From positions 5,062,501-5,126,500 of the forward strand of contig JAZARR010000221.1 in the NCBI GenBank assembly GCA_037389465.1: a DNA stretch of 64,000 bases, written 5' to 3'. The notes beneath the pieces are model-generated. The model did no database searches and was not told the DNA's origin. It was given only the letters and a program-made list of their open reading frames with translations. Position numbers and translations under genes: made by a program. Of this stretch, positions 1 through 40,500 are shown one piece after another; position 1 is the stretch's first letter; each line of letters opens with the position of its first letter. The stretch is from Baylisascaris procyonis. Lineage: Eukaryota > Nematoda > Chromadorea > Rhabditida > Ascarididae.

Positions 1-1316
1 CGACTAGTGACGATACGAGATCTTCACAAACGATAGGCACAACGTTAAATATATGCCATCATTTTCCAATCATCGCCGATGATCTCTGCTCATTTATTTT
101 TCATATAAAAGAATTTTTAAATTGCATTATCGCTTTTTTCCCACTTCATTCTTCTTTTGTATCGCTAAACTTTACGCAGCAATAATCTCGAAAAGGCGTA
201 ATAAATGTACGGCCCAAATAGGTAGCCACGTGGTATGAGGGTCAAACCTTTTAAGATGCCGCCTTAGGTCAGTCATATTGATTCTCAATGGTACATTTAT
301 AATGCGAATGAAATGTGCCAAAATTCTTGTGTTCATTTCATTTTGTCTTATTCACTAGAAATTCGAAGAGTGAGGCGAGGATTAAAACAATAGCTTAGTT
401 GGTTGATGTATCAGTACGGAAAATTGTTGCTCAAACGTTCAAATCCTCTCTATGAGAGAAAAAAGAAACGTTTTGCTATTATCTAATCTATGTTGGTCAA
501 TATTTTATTTATATTTTGCGCAGTTTTAACAAACTAAATTATTCATCATTTCTTTCGAAATTCTCATATTTATTAGTTTCTATAGAAATACTCTCAATAT
601 CGCCCACAGTAATATATAGATCAGATGAGTCTCTATTTAGATTGAATATTTCCCCTCTCCCTCTCAATATATGTCCATTCTATAGTTTCTCATCGTTTAT
701 ACATCTCTCTATTTCTTTATCAGAGAGGATTTGAAAAAAAAAAATTGCACTTAACTTAAATTTGAAAACAAAAGCAATCATAAACAGAATTAGTTGAAAA
801 TTGTAATTTTTGGTGAAAAAAGTTGATTCGTTCTGCAATTTTTTGGAGAATTTTTTTCCCCAACTTTTCTTTCTTATTCCACAAATTTATATATATTTTT
901 TATTATTATGCAAATGATGTTATTATGCAAACAATTTTTTCTCTCATCCTCGCTTTGTTATAAATGTTTTCTTTGTCCAGTTCCCATCTTTTAGCTAATC
1001 GAACGAATGCACTTTTAATTTTGCTCTTTTTTATTCAATAAAGTAAAAATTACTGTCATTGAAAAGAAATAAATAAATTAACAAACAAGGAAGAATGTTG
1101 AACTCAATTATGCTTTTTTTTTTTTCAAAAGAGCAACGAGAAAAAGCTTTGACCAATTTTAGGATATCCCACATTTATCACCCAATTATGATCCTTGTTT
1201 TTTTTTTTCTTCGCTTGAAGAAGTAAATTGCAATAATCGAAAGAAAATTTTTGAACTTTTTTTTCAATATTTATCGAGTATATAACAAAGTATTTTTATG
1301 TATACGTATAGATATT

Positions 1317-1318
<2 letters not shown>

Positions 1319-1412
<94 letters not shown>
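1319..1412. repeat. (TA)n microsatellite, about 47 units
   Basis: An uninterrupted TA dinucleotide tract of about 94 bases. It produces an apparent ORF made of Ile-Tyr repeats, which is not a gene. It lies about 480 bases upstream of the first coding exon of the ncl-1-like gene. Length is likely polymorphic and may be compressed in the assembly. Confidence 0.97.
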
Positions 1413-1414
<2 letters not shown>

Positions 1415-1886
1415 TAGATATCTTTTTATCAGTATAGATACTTAAATACTAGGTTTCCTATGGCAAACGTATCTCACTCGATGTTAGATCTCATAATTCA
1501 ATATGTCGATGTTTATATTGTATATTTTTCAAATTCGAAAGCACGTTGCGGAACTTTTACATGTATCGGTGAGGGGCGGGCATTTAAGGAAAAAAAACGC
1601 TAGAGGAGGCGGATTTATTATATGCCCAGAGGGGAAAATACAATCTTGTGCCATTTATCGAATATGTTTTTCATAGATATCAAGATGTGCGATCAACGTA
1701 TTGCAGTTGAGCGCTTGAGAGAATTTTCTTTTTTTTGCACATTTACGTTGTCCGCCTCTCAACGAATTTATCGCTAGTTTCATGTTGTTCATATCGCTTG
1801 TTTGTTACTTTTATTGTCGTTGAATGATATGGATAATTGAGCGAATTTTGATATAAGAATATGACTTAATTGATAAGTGATTATAA

Positions 1887-1893
1887 TTTGCAG
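1887..1893 (+). promoter_or_regulatory. Splice acceptor just before ncl-1 start codon
   Basis: TTTGCAG ends at 1893, only five bases before the ATG at 1899. An acceptor so close to the start codon is typical of nematode spliced-leader trans-splicing; it could equally be the acceptor of a 5' UTR intron. The sequence alone cannot separate the two. Confidence 0.55.
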
Positions 1894-1898
1894 AAACA

Positions 1899-28845
<26,947 letters not shown>

Positions 28846-29949
28846 GCCATTTGCAGCACAAATATGGCCGGCTTCCTGCGCTCCAGTTTGCATTGTTTGT
28901 CGCTAGCCCGGTTATTTTTAATAAGTCCTCATTGTAGAGTTGATTGTGTGGATGGCATGACAAATTCTCGAACGCCGTCTTATTGTGTTAGTTTTTGAGT
29001 GCTGCGAAATGAAAAGAATTATTGTAATTATTCAGGGATGGGTGCTAAGAATGGGGGAAAACAAGGGCTTCTGGAGGCGATAGATTGCCTCGTTTCGAGT
29101 TTTGCGATTGCCATTTATGAATCGCTCGATTCTCGTTACTCGTGGTGTTTGTTGAAGTTTTAGCTGTTTGGTTTCTTTCGTTTTTTTTCTTTTTGCATTT
29201 CCAGTTTTGTTGCGTGAGTGTATGTTTTAGGCAGTATTCATTGCGCCGATTCGAGGTTGTACATAAACAGTGAGCCCGTTTCCCCACCCCTGATGCCTCT
29301 CCCCCTTCCTTTCCTCTGTCCGGTAACCGTATCGGCGTACTTTTTCTATCCGGAAACGCAGTTTCATTTTTGAGCTGCATTGTTGGAGATTTGTTTGGAA
29401 ACGAGGGTGGATAACGTTATGATCAAGGGATCATGTAATGCTTCATAGGAAATTCTGATGGAAAATACGGGGTGCTATACGGTCTCAACGACTATTTGTT
29501 CCAACTTAGCTTTTCTTAAGCATTTGAAGCGAGCGTTGCGTGGGCGCACTGGTTGCGCTGCAAACTTGATTTCGCTTCTTATTTTCCCAAAGCCTCTCCC
29601 TATCTGTCAGTTTTCGCCTCCTTTTTTCTCTCATACTCGCGAATTCTGTTTTTTCCTGTACTCTTTGTTCGCGCTTGTACAAACGCGTACTTGTATACTC
29701 GTTGCAGTTGCATCAGTTTAAGAGTTTGATAAGTTCTTTTTCTTTCGTTGACGGTAAGCGCACGCTAATGCAGGCGTGTGTGCGTGCGTTTTTTTGCGCG
29801 CGCGACCGTGGCGCGACCCGGTGTCGTTAATTATAATTTTTTTCATTTCTGTATTGACTGTAAAGATATAAAAAATGAGGGAAAATTTATAAATATAGCG
29901 CAAATTGCGCTGCGTTCGCGTTCGTGCGTACGTTTGAAGATTTTGTTTG

Positions 29950-29972
29950 TTGCGTTGCGTTGCGTTGCGTTG
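29950..29972 (+). repeat. TTGCG pentamer repeat
   Basis: Four to five copies in tandem of the pentamer TTGCG, in the non-coding region downstream of ncl-1. Confidence 0.9.
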
Positions 29973-31063
29973 TTCTCTGTGAATTTGTTAAGCGTTTTCG
30001 TTCGTTCTGGTTTTTTATCTTGTACCGTTGCTAGCGCCACACGCTTTGAGATGTTTCTCCGCGGCGCGCTTCTCTCTTTCTCTTCTGCTGATCGAGAGAC
30101 GTCGCGCAGTACGCACGCACACGCGCGCGTATGACGTGAAGTCCCTTCCGCATCCCTGAAGTGAATATGTTATCACAGTTGTTCTTCTTGTTTCTTGCAC
30201 CTCCTTGGCATTGCTTTCTTGTATTTCTCCGCAGTATTTTTTCCGCAGGCTGCCAATCTGTTAATTTGCAACTTTCATCGTCACTTTAAGCCAATAGTCT
30301 TTTGTTCTTTTTCTCATGTTTGTGTTCCGTACGTCTTTTCCATCGCTTCCTCTATCTAGCCAATTGCATGCTGCGGAGGGCTTCATTTTCAAAATCTATG
30401 CTCGTCTTATGAAACACGCTCTACGAGGGGGAAGGGGTTTTCGATTGGAGTGGTAGGCACTTCCTCTTGTTTATATCGTCCTGTACTGGCAATTGACTGG
30501 GGCTTTTCTGGTTACCTCTTCAAGCTCGAGGTTTGGCATGGTTAATGTATAAACCTTACTTGACTACTTTGGAGTAAAACTGTCTCTGTTTGGTTGCTAT
30601 GAGGACGCAAGTTCCTTATATGGTATCATCCATCACAGTGATCTTTTTATTGTTACATAGCCTCCCTCTTTCTTCCCTTCCTACTGCCCTACCCCCTTCC
30701 CAGGTGTTCATTTACTTATTTTCTCTCCCTGTCTGTGTGGTATCTCCTACTGTTTTGCACCTCTTCGAAGAGGATGTTGTATAGAAAACGTCATGTACAT
30801 TTGTTGTTGGCTCCTCCCCAATATTGGGGTGCTTGGCTTGTCTATCCTACTGTTGATAGAACATTTACTATAGCGTGCAGTGGGCTTTACTGCCTGCCGT
30901 CTTCTCGGGGTTCTGGCTAGCCAAGCGAATTTGTAAGATCAGATGCTTTATCGAAGAGAGGGAGGGAAAAGGAGGGGAAGGATTGGTTCGGTTGTAAAAG
31001 AAAATTATTGGTTTTTGTAAATGTAGCAGCTAACGAGAAATCTAATGGAAGAGGATTGGCAAA

Positions 31064-31153
31064 GCCCACTGCAATTTTTCTGATATCAGGATGCTTTTAT
31101 GACTTGTTCGCGGTGGTAAGTAATAGTGTGTTATGCGTCCAATTGCAGTGGGC
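31064..31153. repeat. 13-bp perfect inverted repeat
   Basis: GCCCACTGCAATT at 31064-31076 and AATTGCAGTGGGC at 31141-31153 are exact reverse complements with a 64-base spacer. The core word GCAGTGGGC also occurs once more near 30875-30883. It could fold in RNA if this region is transcribed. Confidence 0.8.
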
Positions 31154-31584
31154 CCACGCGCCTTGCAAATTAACTTTCTGTGATGTTGTGAGGGAAGTTA
31201 CGCGTGTTGCACATCTGCTCAACGACCTTGCAGTTACTGGATCTCTTCGACGTTTTTTTATTGCGGGACAGATACTCGGAATGTAACATTTTGTGACACG
31301 GCTAGAGAGATGGTTGATGGCTGTGGTTTAGTTCACGGTCGGTCCACTCCGATTATTTACGATAGTTTGCAATTTATTCTTTACATCAGGATTTTAGAAG
31401 TTGGTTGTGAGGTCGATGAGCAGCGCGTCTCACATGCAAAGTTAGGCGCTTGGGGTGCTTGAACGCATTCGTGGTGTGGATCACCAAACTGTTTTCTTGG
31501 TCTCTTTACGTTTTGTATAAGAGTATGGCAACTCGCCATTTTTTGATGCTGCCCTCCGATCGTGAATGTATCTCTCGTTAAGCG

Positions 31585-31616
31585 GCCGATTGGTCTTTGT
31601 TCAACCGCCAATCGGC
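31585..31616. repeat. 9-bp GC-rich hairpin
   Basis: GCCGATTGG at 31585-31593 pairs exactly with CCAATCGGC at 31608-31616 across a 14-base loop. CCAAT and its reverse complement are both present, so this could also be read as two opposed CCAAT boxes. Confidence 0.75.
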
Positions 31617-33097
31617 GTTTTCATTTATGTAAATTTGTAGTCAAAGCGCCGGTTGCTTGCCCGGCTTTATGAAACTGTCAAATAGTATCCAATTCCCCCT
31701 TGTTTGGTGTTGTTCCTCGCCGCCCGACGCTGTTTTTGTTCGTATTCAATCGTTTTTTGTTCCAAATGAGACTGCTGGCCAGTGTACAAGTCTCTACCGA
31801 ACGCCGCGTAGTAGTCCGCTAGGGTCTCGTAGGTGTGTTGGTTTCATTTTCTGAAGGCGCCCACGAGAACATTTTGTTGTGCTTTATCTTCTCCCTTGAA
31901 TTGTGTTTTTCGTTCATTGGTTGTTCCTTGTTACTTAATCGTTATAGAAGATGAGCAGAACCTCTAGAAGTGTATTTAGCATGATGTGTGTGTGTGTGCG
32001 TGGCCATTCCATTCTTGCGATTATGCCTCATTAATAACGAGGCCGACAGCGTACTCGCTGCTACGCTCTGTGTGCCGCAACCTGCATTGGAGCTCATCCT
32101 TTTCTGGATATTCCTTCAACGGGCTGTTTCCCATCGTAACGTTATCCGTGAATCAAAAACAAATTGTTGAACTTGACGCGTCCCGTAAAGGAATATGTGA
32201 ATCCAAGATAGAGTGCGTATATGAGCAAAGTAGTTGCTGGTGTAACAGCGATGCTGGGTACCTGAGCGGATAGTTGTGTTATGGTAATCGTTGATGTTGT
32301 TTAGGTTTATAATTGCATACTTCCCCCTCCCGTTGCTGTGATAGAGTGCCGTTACTTTTCGGATTTGCATTTGCCCAACGAGCGACACGGGTTGTCGCAG
32401 AAGAGTTCGCCTCTGTTTCCTCTAGTCCCATTGGCCCGGTGGTCACTCATAGTTTCTTCCTACTCCCGTCTCTCTTTTTCGTTGTTGATCGTAGGCGCTT
32501 GCTGTTGTATTTACAGCCGTCAATCGCCTGATTTTTAATGTTTTTATCTTACGACCCTCACCTCGACAACTTGGCGACCTTCCACCCATCCTAAGCCCCC
32601 ATACCCTGTGTTGTCTATCTATCACCTGTTGTCAACTGCTGTTCGCAGCTATATAGTGGGCACTCTCAATTAAAGCACTCTCCGCTCCTGGATGTCTTTC
32701 ATGCGAACGGTAATGTCGCTGTTCATTATGTCGTTAGCACTGCAATTGGGCCACCGATAAGCAAGAAAAAACTGCACAATTCTTGTAGTCTTCTGCTCTC
32801 TGTACAATTGAATTAAACGAAATTTTGCTCCGTTTTCAGTGCAGCGTATCGTCACGTTGACGAATATCCCGATACGATATCATGTAAAGTTACTGATAAG
32901 CAGCTAAGATTATCCCGAGCCAATGGTTGATCCGGGTCACGTTGAAGGGATAAGCAGCCACTGCAGAGAAAAGGGGTGATGCACAGATGAGGGGTGACCT
33001 TCCCCTAGTGCAAAATGATATAGCCGGAGGCTGCGAAATTGCAAATAATCCGTGTTTCCGATGTTCGATGTTTGGAAATGGTACTGGAGGTCTTGGA

Positions 33098-34566
33098 TGC
33101 ACAGGCAAAACACACAGAAACCCAAACAGACACACCAACACATACAGACACACACAGACAAACGCACACAGACGCACACACAGACACCACACGGGCGCAC
33201 ACATAGACATACACGAGCACACAGACACACGCGGAGAACACAGACGCAGACACACACAGACGTACCACAAGCACACGGGCCCAAACATAAACGGACACGC
33301 ACAGACACAGACACATGGGCAGACCTACACAAACACACACAGACGCACAAAGGAAACACAGACATACGCACAGACACACACGCAGATATACACAAACACG
33401 CACAGACACACCCACACAGAGACACACGCACGCAGACACACAGACGCACACAGACATGCGCAGACACACAGTTACAGACACAGAACGCAGGAACTCACGC
33501 ACCGAAACACGCAGACACTCGGATACACGCAGACACACAGTCGAGCAAACAGATACACACAGACACGCACGGAAACACAGACACAGAGACATGCGGACAC
33601 GCACAGGCGTACAGACACACAGACATAAGCATAGACGCGCAGAGACAGCTGAACTCAAACACTCGACCTACGCAGACACACAGACGTAAACAAAGACACA
33701 CGGACAAACACAGGCACACCGGACATATACATATACAGACACGCACAGACACACACAGGCGCACACATAGGCACCCACGGAAAAACACAGACACAGACGC
33801 GCACATGTACGGACAGACACCTACAAGACGCACAGGCACACAGACGGACACGCAACATACACACGCACACAGACACACAGACAGAGAACACAGACACACG
33901 TCTACACAGACACACAGACACGCAGGCGAACACACAGAGACACACACAGGCAATCAGAGACACGCAGAGAACACAGACACGCCCGGACGCACACGGACGA
34001 ACACAGACATGCAAAGACACGTAGACTAATATGGATACGCACAGACACACACAGACGTGGATACAACAGACAACACAGACACACAGCCCAGACACATCCA
34101 CACAAACACAGAAGCACAAGCGGACATACACCGACACACACGCGCGGAAACACAGACACACACATAACACACACAGGCGGACATAGAAGCACGCAGACAA
34201 ACGCAGACACATAAACAGAGACAAGAAACATACCGATACAGACACACACAGGTACGCACCTACAAACACACAGACGTACAGACAGGCACACGCACGCAGA
34301 CACAGAAACGCACAGGCACAGACACATGCAGGCGCACACAAATACACACAGAGACGCACGGACACGCACACAGATATACACACAGACACATGGACACACA
34401 GACACACACAGACGCACACACAGACATACACAGACACACACACGCATAGACACATACAGACACAGAGAGATACGCACACTGACACACAGACACGCATAGG
34501 GACACATACACGCAGATATACACAGACACATTGGTTGAGACAAACACACACAGACACACACAGGCA
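33098..34566 (+). repeat. 1.47-kb degenerate CAGACACA tandem array
   Basis: The + strand consists almost only of A, C and G in variations of CAGACACA/ACACAGACACACG, with scattered CGCACAGG and CATA variants and very little T. Because the unit lacks stop codons in most frames, long open frames arise on both strands (Thr/His/Gln-rich on +, Cys/Val/Leu-rich on -); these are not genes. The array is heterogeneous rather than homogenised, so it looks old. It begins after the 3' flank of ncl-1 and stops abruptly at unique sequence near 34567. Confidence 0.95.
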
Positions 34567-37500
34567 TATAAATGGGTCTTGAGAGCTTAACCTCACGATC
34601 ACTTTCATGAAGGAATCACAACTCATAGGCAATTCCCTCGGCCAGATACATTTTCGTAAGGCCTAAATAATTAGTAGATAAAGCTTCGGGTACATTTCCG
34701 AGCTTTTTCTGATCTACAGGAAATCGCTTCACTTGTAATAATTGAGCATCAATTTCAAAATTGGAAGAAAATCTTTAGTTCCACATTAAAAATAGTTGTC
34801 AAATTTCATAATTTACAACATGTATATGTATATTACTCATATAACTTTATGACCCAGTGGCGGAATATCTCATTTCCGGTGTAATGGCAATATAGTGGCG
34901 GAACTGTCTCGTCCTCGATGGGAAGCTCTCTGAAGCAACGATAAAGTTCCTCATAGTATTTTCCTAAGACCTAGTAATAAAAGTGAAGAAGAGTGAGTGA
35001 TGAACGCCAGATTTTACTGCTCATTGATAAGTGTTTGGTGCTCATTTTTATTTGTCCATTTGATTATGATTGTGCGAAAATGTGGACAGACCTCTCCTTG
35101 TTTCGATAATATAATAAGAAGACTGCCCATAAAATTAATGATAGGAAATAAGCAAACCATAAACAATAACAATTTATCTATCAACATAAAATAATACTCC
35201 TTTAAATTTGTTATTGGTGCAAATACAGTACAAAAAATCATATCTCATCTTAAGCAATTTTTTGGATCTTTATATTATACAAAAAAATTTTTAATTGAAT
35301 AAGATTAGTACCCTCAAAACAACAGTTCACAATAATTGTAATAAAATGTAATTAATAAATCGAAAAAGTAACACTTATTGAATAGTCGACTTTCTCATAG
35401 TTTAACCATGCAACCAAAAAATGCCGCATCGAGATACGTTGGTCTCTGGATAAGTTGGTCTTTGAGCCATCTTCATTTTATGGGTCAATACATTGTGGAG
35501 TCCTATTCACTAACCTATGATCGAGGTTTAACAATGTATGAGTGGCAATTTATGTAACAACATTATCCGGTATATATTGCTCATAACAGATTGCACATTG
35601 AAATGCCGCCGCAATGGCAACAATCATTGATATGACGATTATAGTGATAACAGATGAAAGACATGTGATCACCATTGTCGATTTTGGATTCTCACTTATC
35701 TGAAGTTAATATTCACGAGATCGCATAGTATTTATAAGATTATACCTTAGTGAAGATTTATTAAAAATAGTATGCGATAATTCAGCTAAATACATGCTTT
35801 TTTCCTGTGAAAGGATGGACATAATGGATAGTCCCAAAAACATGGGGCGCAATTTCCGTTATATTTTAATATAGAAGCAGAGATAAGCTGAGCGCCACCG
35901 GAAGGACGTGAAAAATCCATCACAAATTCGCTTTTGTTCTTACACAAAAGCACTCGCATAAACAATCAATTAACATTTACGATTCACTATCACGTAATCT
36001 TCTAAAATTTGTTTCCCGTTGACAGAAAAATTACGACGCTTTGAAATTTTGATTGGCGTCCTAAGAATCTTAGTTGACTTAAAGAAGTAGTTTAAGGTGA
36101 GCGTGAGAGATTCCTTAAGGAATTGGTTGGAAATATTAGGGAATACAAGTATAATACCTTTCATGCAAAAAGTTACAAATCAACAGAACGCCTAGAGTGT
36201 TATTAAAAATTGCGCCGCAGTCCTGCTCAGTAGTGAACGAAAGCATTTCCTAGTCTTTCTCCTGTAACTTAACTCCAACACAAATATTTAGTTATCATAT
36301 AAGTAACGGGCACTGATGAAAGTTTGAAAGCTGGAATTTTTGAAAATATTCCAAATTTATTGTTACGAATCAGAAATTCTATGGAAACCATTCCCAGGAC
36401 GAGGAATTATTCTTAAAGTTGATCCAATAAACCAAAAATAGCTATTAATATCAAATTTTTATTGAAGCGCAACAAGAACGTTTGAAGTTTACGAAATCAT
36501 GATGCACTGATAGATCGCCCTGAACAAGTCATGAGATATTAAAGCCTGTTGTCAGGTTCACTCAGTAAACAAATAGCTAAGGGGCACTATCGTCAACGAA
36601 TTCATATATAATAAGGATATTTCAGGCGTTAAGCAATACCCTTGGGGCAAACACTATATATAACCAGCCATGACATAAGAAGTTATACATTTTAAGTTTA
36701 TTCAACAAATCACCTCGCGTAGGCTGTGGTCAATTCAGATAAAGAATAAAACTTTCTAAGATATCTACTCCCTCGTCGAAAAAAGTTTAACTTCACCGAG
36801 GTTCCAAACAAGCATCTTATGATAATAGAAAATTGGAGGGCTCATAAATAGGGCTAAGGCGTAGTGATATTAGGTTCAAGAAGAATTAGCGTGGATATTT
36901 ATATTCAAAATTGCGCTCGAATCGCCTCAGTTGATATGTTATTGAAATATTCCAATCAATGAATAGGCTAAGAGCAATATTCCTACTATGGTGGTCTTTC
37001 CTAAGCAAGAGTGCAAAATTTTCGGTACTGCTGTAGTAAAATTGGCAGTTGTAAAGTTGAAGAAAAGTGAGGAGAAATTAAATGAGTAAATGAAAAACTT
37101 TTAGCAAGTATTTCAATGATTCAATCACCTAACTTCACTAACAGCAAACAATATTATGCTCGATTTTGTTGGAACTTCATTTAAAAAAAATTAATACTGC
37201 TTCATTTCTGCAAACATACCATTTTCCATATATATTCACGATATCGGCATTCACTATTGACTCCCTTGGTGCCGGTCACTGTTCTCTTCCTCTTAATTTC
37301 ACTCTTGGCTGCTTTAAACATCATACTAAATTGCGAACTTTTAATGAGACTATCTTACAAACAGTTTTCTTTCTTTTTTTAAATGAAAGCAATTAGGCGG
37401 TCGATGAAAAGGAATCGCTTCACGGAAAATTATAAATTTCCAACAAAATTCACTGGCTCTCTGAAGTGATCTGAAATTACGCGCGCAAATTTTGAGCGAT

Positions 37501-40500
37501 ATAGAAATAAAAAAAAGCTTTTCAGCGAAACGCGAATTGTGTAGCACTTTAACGTAAAACAGCTGATATACAGAGAAAGTTTCAGAAGGAAATTATTCCG
37601 CCAAAAAAGTACTTATTGAAAAAAAAGTTATAACTGAAAATTTTCATATAAAATTTATTGCAGAGAACATACACAGTTGTAATTGAAAACGGTAAGCAAA
37701 TTTAGTGAAAAAAAAGTTGTAGAGACTCGGATTCATTGAAAAAACAGTTGTGAAAATTTGGATCCATCGAAAAAAATTTTTGATTCACTGAAAGCATGTT
37801 GAATTTTCCACTAGAGGCGGTGGAAGTACACTATACGCGAAATAACTAGGGTGATTAATAATCGGTAAGAGCTAAACGAATCGTAGCTTTTATGGAAAGA
37901 AAGAATGCATTTCTCGAACTCAGAATAAGTTCAATTAAATTAAGCGATGATTGCGGGAATTTTTCCCCAACCTAAGGGGGGCAAACAATTCATATATAGT
38001 TTCTAGAATTGAGGATTGAATTCACAGAAGGCGTTTAGAAAAAATTTCTCTTTGAAAATTTCTCATTCTCATTGAAGAAAAGCAGATGTACCTCGAAACA
38101 TGCGAACAGTTCACTGAACACAACTCTTACAAGATAATCTTCTAAATAAGAAAATGGTAATCAGAAATATTCGTAGTGGAGTATTTTAATAGTGTTTAGA
38201 ATAATATGAAGAACCGTCACAGGAGTTTTGGAAAGTTTGATGAGCCTTTAATTTATAACTTGCTTGAACCCTATTAGGAGTTTTGGAAGCAATGATTTTG
38301 TGAAAGCTCTGCTGAATGTTTTCACTCTCATCCACTTGAATTCGCTTATATTTTAGTAATTCCAATCGCACAATATAGCAGCAATTTCTCTTGTAAAACG
38401 TTTGAACGCTTAGAAAGTTGACCTTTAGGATTGCAATCATACACAATTAGTTAGGAACTACCTGAAATACGTGATGGTTCGAATACAATATTCACCTACG
38501 ATCAGATATAAAAGGCTAAACATTAAGAGCCAACTCATTGCTTTTATTTTGTTTAAATACTATATTTACCGTCCTTATATCATGGAACTATATCAATATT
38601 TCCTTCGCATTCAGAAATATTTCAATGCCAAAGATTTAGTTCGTGCAATGAGATGAATGAATGACACTCAATGAACTCTAAAAATTTATGTAGGCGTTTG
38701 CGATTCACATTTTACATTCATAAGTCATCGTTCAATTGCCGATAGGCTTATATGTAAGATGTGGCGAAATGCCTACCTTTCGATTTTTTGTAACGTTCTA
38801 TTGTCATCATAATCCGACGATGAGTTCACTTAATGAATTCATTCATAATTATCTTGACATCTCTAAGTGAACTAAAAATTGGCAATCGCATATGACATTA
38901 CCATCGGCGTCATTCAAGAATCTTTAAGTCATCTTTCGGAATGCAATGCAAAAAAAAATATATACCTCATAAGTCTAATATAGACGAGCAAAAAATTTCA
39001 TAGTAAAGCAAGAAGAGAGATTACAATGACAGAAATTTAACACACCAACATATGGGCTAAATAAGCATCTATACGATTATAAATGGAGAAATGAGTTTGG
39101 TGCTTACGATTTTCATTTTTCTATGGGCTATTTATTCTTGCTGCGCATAGAAATATTTTTTATCTATCCCAAAAAAAAAAAAAAAATTCTCTTTAAGCAA
39201 CGATAATATCGGAATACATTAATTTAATTTCAAACTTGGCAACGAGTATTGAAACGTTTTAGATATTGAGATCATCGCATTTTTAATTTTACGCTAATTG
39301 TGATGTTTTTCACTCCTCTTATTGCTGATTATTAAATATGTAAGGCTATATTAAGCGCATATGATTACCGGTCTTAGCGTGGAATGCGTAGTAATTGTAA
39401 TTGCGTCGTTCAGTGAGTGCGGTAGATGCACGCACAGGCATTGCTTCTAAAAATTTCACTCATCAATCATTTTTCATTTCTATGGCTATTAAAATTAAAC
39501 TTCGAGAGCAAAAAAAAAAAAATCAGTGAATATAGAATAACGAGTCATGTTGATAAACAAACCAGATTTCATTATTACACTTTTTAGCATATTCTTTTCG
39601 GAAATTTTGAAAAATCTATAACTCGAAATTCTAGTGAAGCTTGTGCAGATTGCTTCTACTGAGATTACTTTTATCTGCTATCAGGATTCTCTTCTTCGGA
39701 TTACACATCTAAGATACATCTATGTATCCACTCAAAAACTCGATCGTGCTTCGATAAGCAAACTTTTTCTCTCAAACCCTCAAAATTGCTGGAATTTATT
39801 CTCAAATCCTCACGACGGGATTCTAGTTAATGAGCGTGGTCCATCGATAAGGTGCTCAACAATCTTAATGCATTTATAGCTTTCAACGTTTTTAGGAGTT
39901 TACTAGGAGAATTTAGGAGTTAATCTATAGAGTGTTACGTCGCCTATTTCTTTCACCAATAATAAAAGAGGACGGAATATCTATGAGGAAAGGAATTTCC
40001 TTTTGTATAAATATTTCTGCAAATACACCACTGCATATAGTTGCAGCGTTTATAAACATAAGGCAAATTATTTGTCAAAAAAAGATTATTAAAGATATTG
40101 TACTTTTCATACTGTAAAAATTTCACATTATAAAAAGCAAATAGCGTATTTCGCAATACATTTTAAAAAATCGATCAATAATTTCACGAAGTATATATAT
40201 ATATATGAAAAATGGGCAGCACTTTCATGTGGCGTTTATCTACTCCTCACCATGGAGAAAGTTGATGTTTTTGTCTCGCAAAAAGAGGCAATATGGCATA
40301 GAGACTTGAAAAGTTCGAGGCGACAACAATGGACATTAAAGTTGGTTAGATATATCTCTTTGGCTAACATGTTTAATCAAAGAATATTACTGCACAATCG
40401 TATTTCAGATACCACGGCTATTTCTTTGAGCAGAGATTCTCAACAAAAATACATTTGAAGGGCGAAACAGAAAGGAGTAAATGGGTAAACGTCAGAAGCA

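Larger units (their letters stand above)
1..1893. other. Upstream region of ncl-1, non-coding
   Basis: I see no convincing coding region. The stretch is AT-rich with many poly-A and poly-T runs and a long (TA)n tract at 1319-1412. A short GC-rich patch at about 1566-1612 contains GGGGCGGG and lies roughly 300 bases before the first coding exon of the TRIM-NHL gene, so promoter elements or an untranslated first exon may be here; no TATA box or other element can be assigned. A tRNA-like pair of box A and box B words near 390-455 does not fold (see rejected items). Confidence 0.5.
28846..33097 (+). other. 4.2-kb non-coding, T-rich region after ncl-1; possible long 3' UTR
   Basis: No ORF here resembles a protein. 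On the + strand the stretch is rich in T and visibly higher in G+C than the rest of the window, with many pyrimidine runs. No canonical AATAAA was found on the + strand in a by-eye scan; ATTAAA occurs near 32666 and 32812. It contains a TTGCG pentamer repeat (29950-29972) and two notable inverted repeats (31064-31153 and 31585-31616). A long ncl-1 3' UTR or an independent non-coding RNA are both possible. Confidence 0.4.

Noticed and set aside
380..460. tRNA-like box A (TAGCTTAGTTGGTT) and box B (GTTCAAATCC)
   Set aside because: The flanking bases do not form acceptor, D or T stems, so it is at most a relic or tRNA-derived element.
1251..1445. Ile-Tyr repeat ORF
   Set aside because: Created by the (TA)n microsatellite; the same applies to ORFs at 3455-3637 and 14488-14743.
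29045..29380. 111-codon ORF on the - strand downstream of ncl-1
   Set aside because: Lys/Asn/Thr-rich translation of the T-rich strand, with no motif, no splice context and no recognisable family.
33005..34632. Very long open frames of 150-325 codons on both strands
   Set aside because: They lie in the CAGACACA array; the low-complexity unit lacks stop codons in most frames. The predicted Thr/His and Cys/Val repeats are by-products of the repeat.
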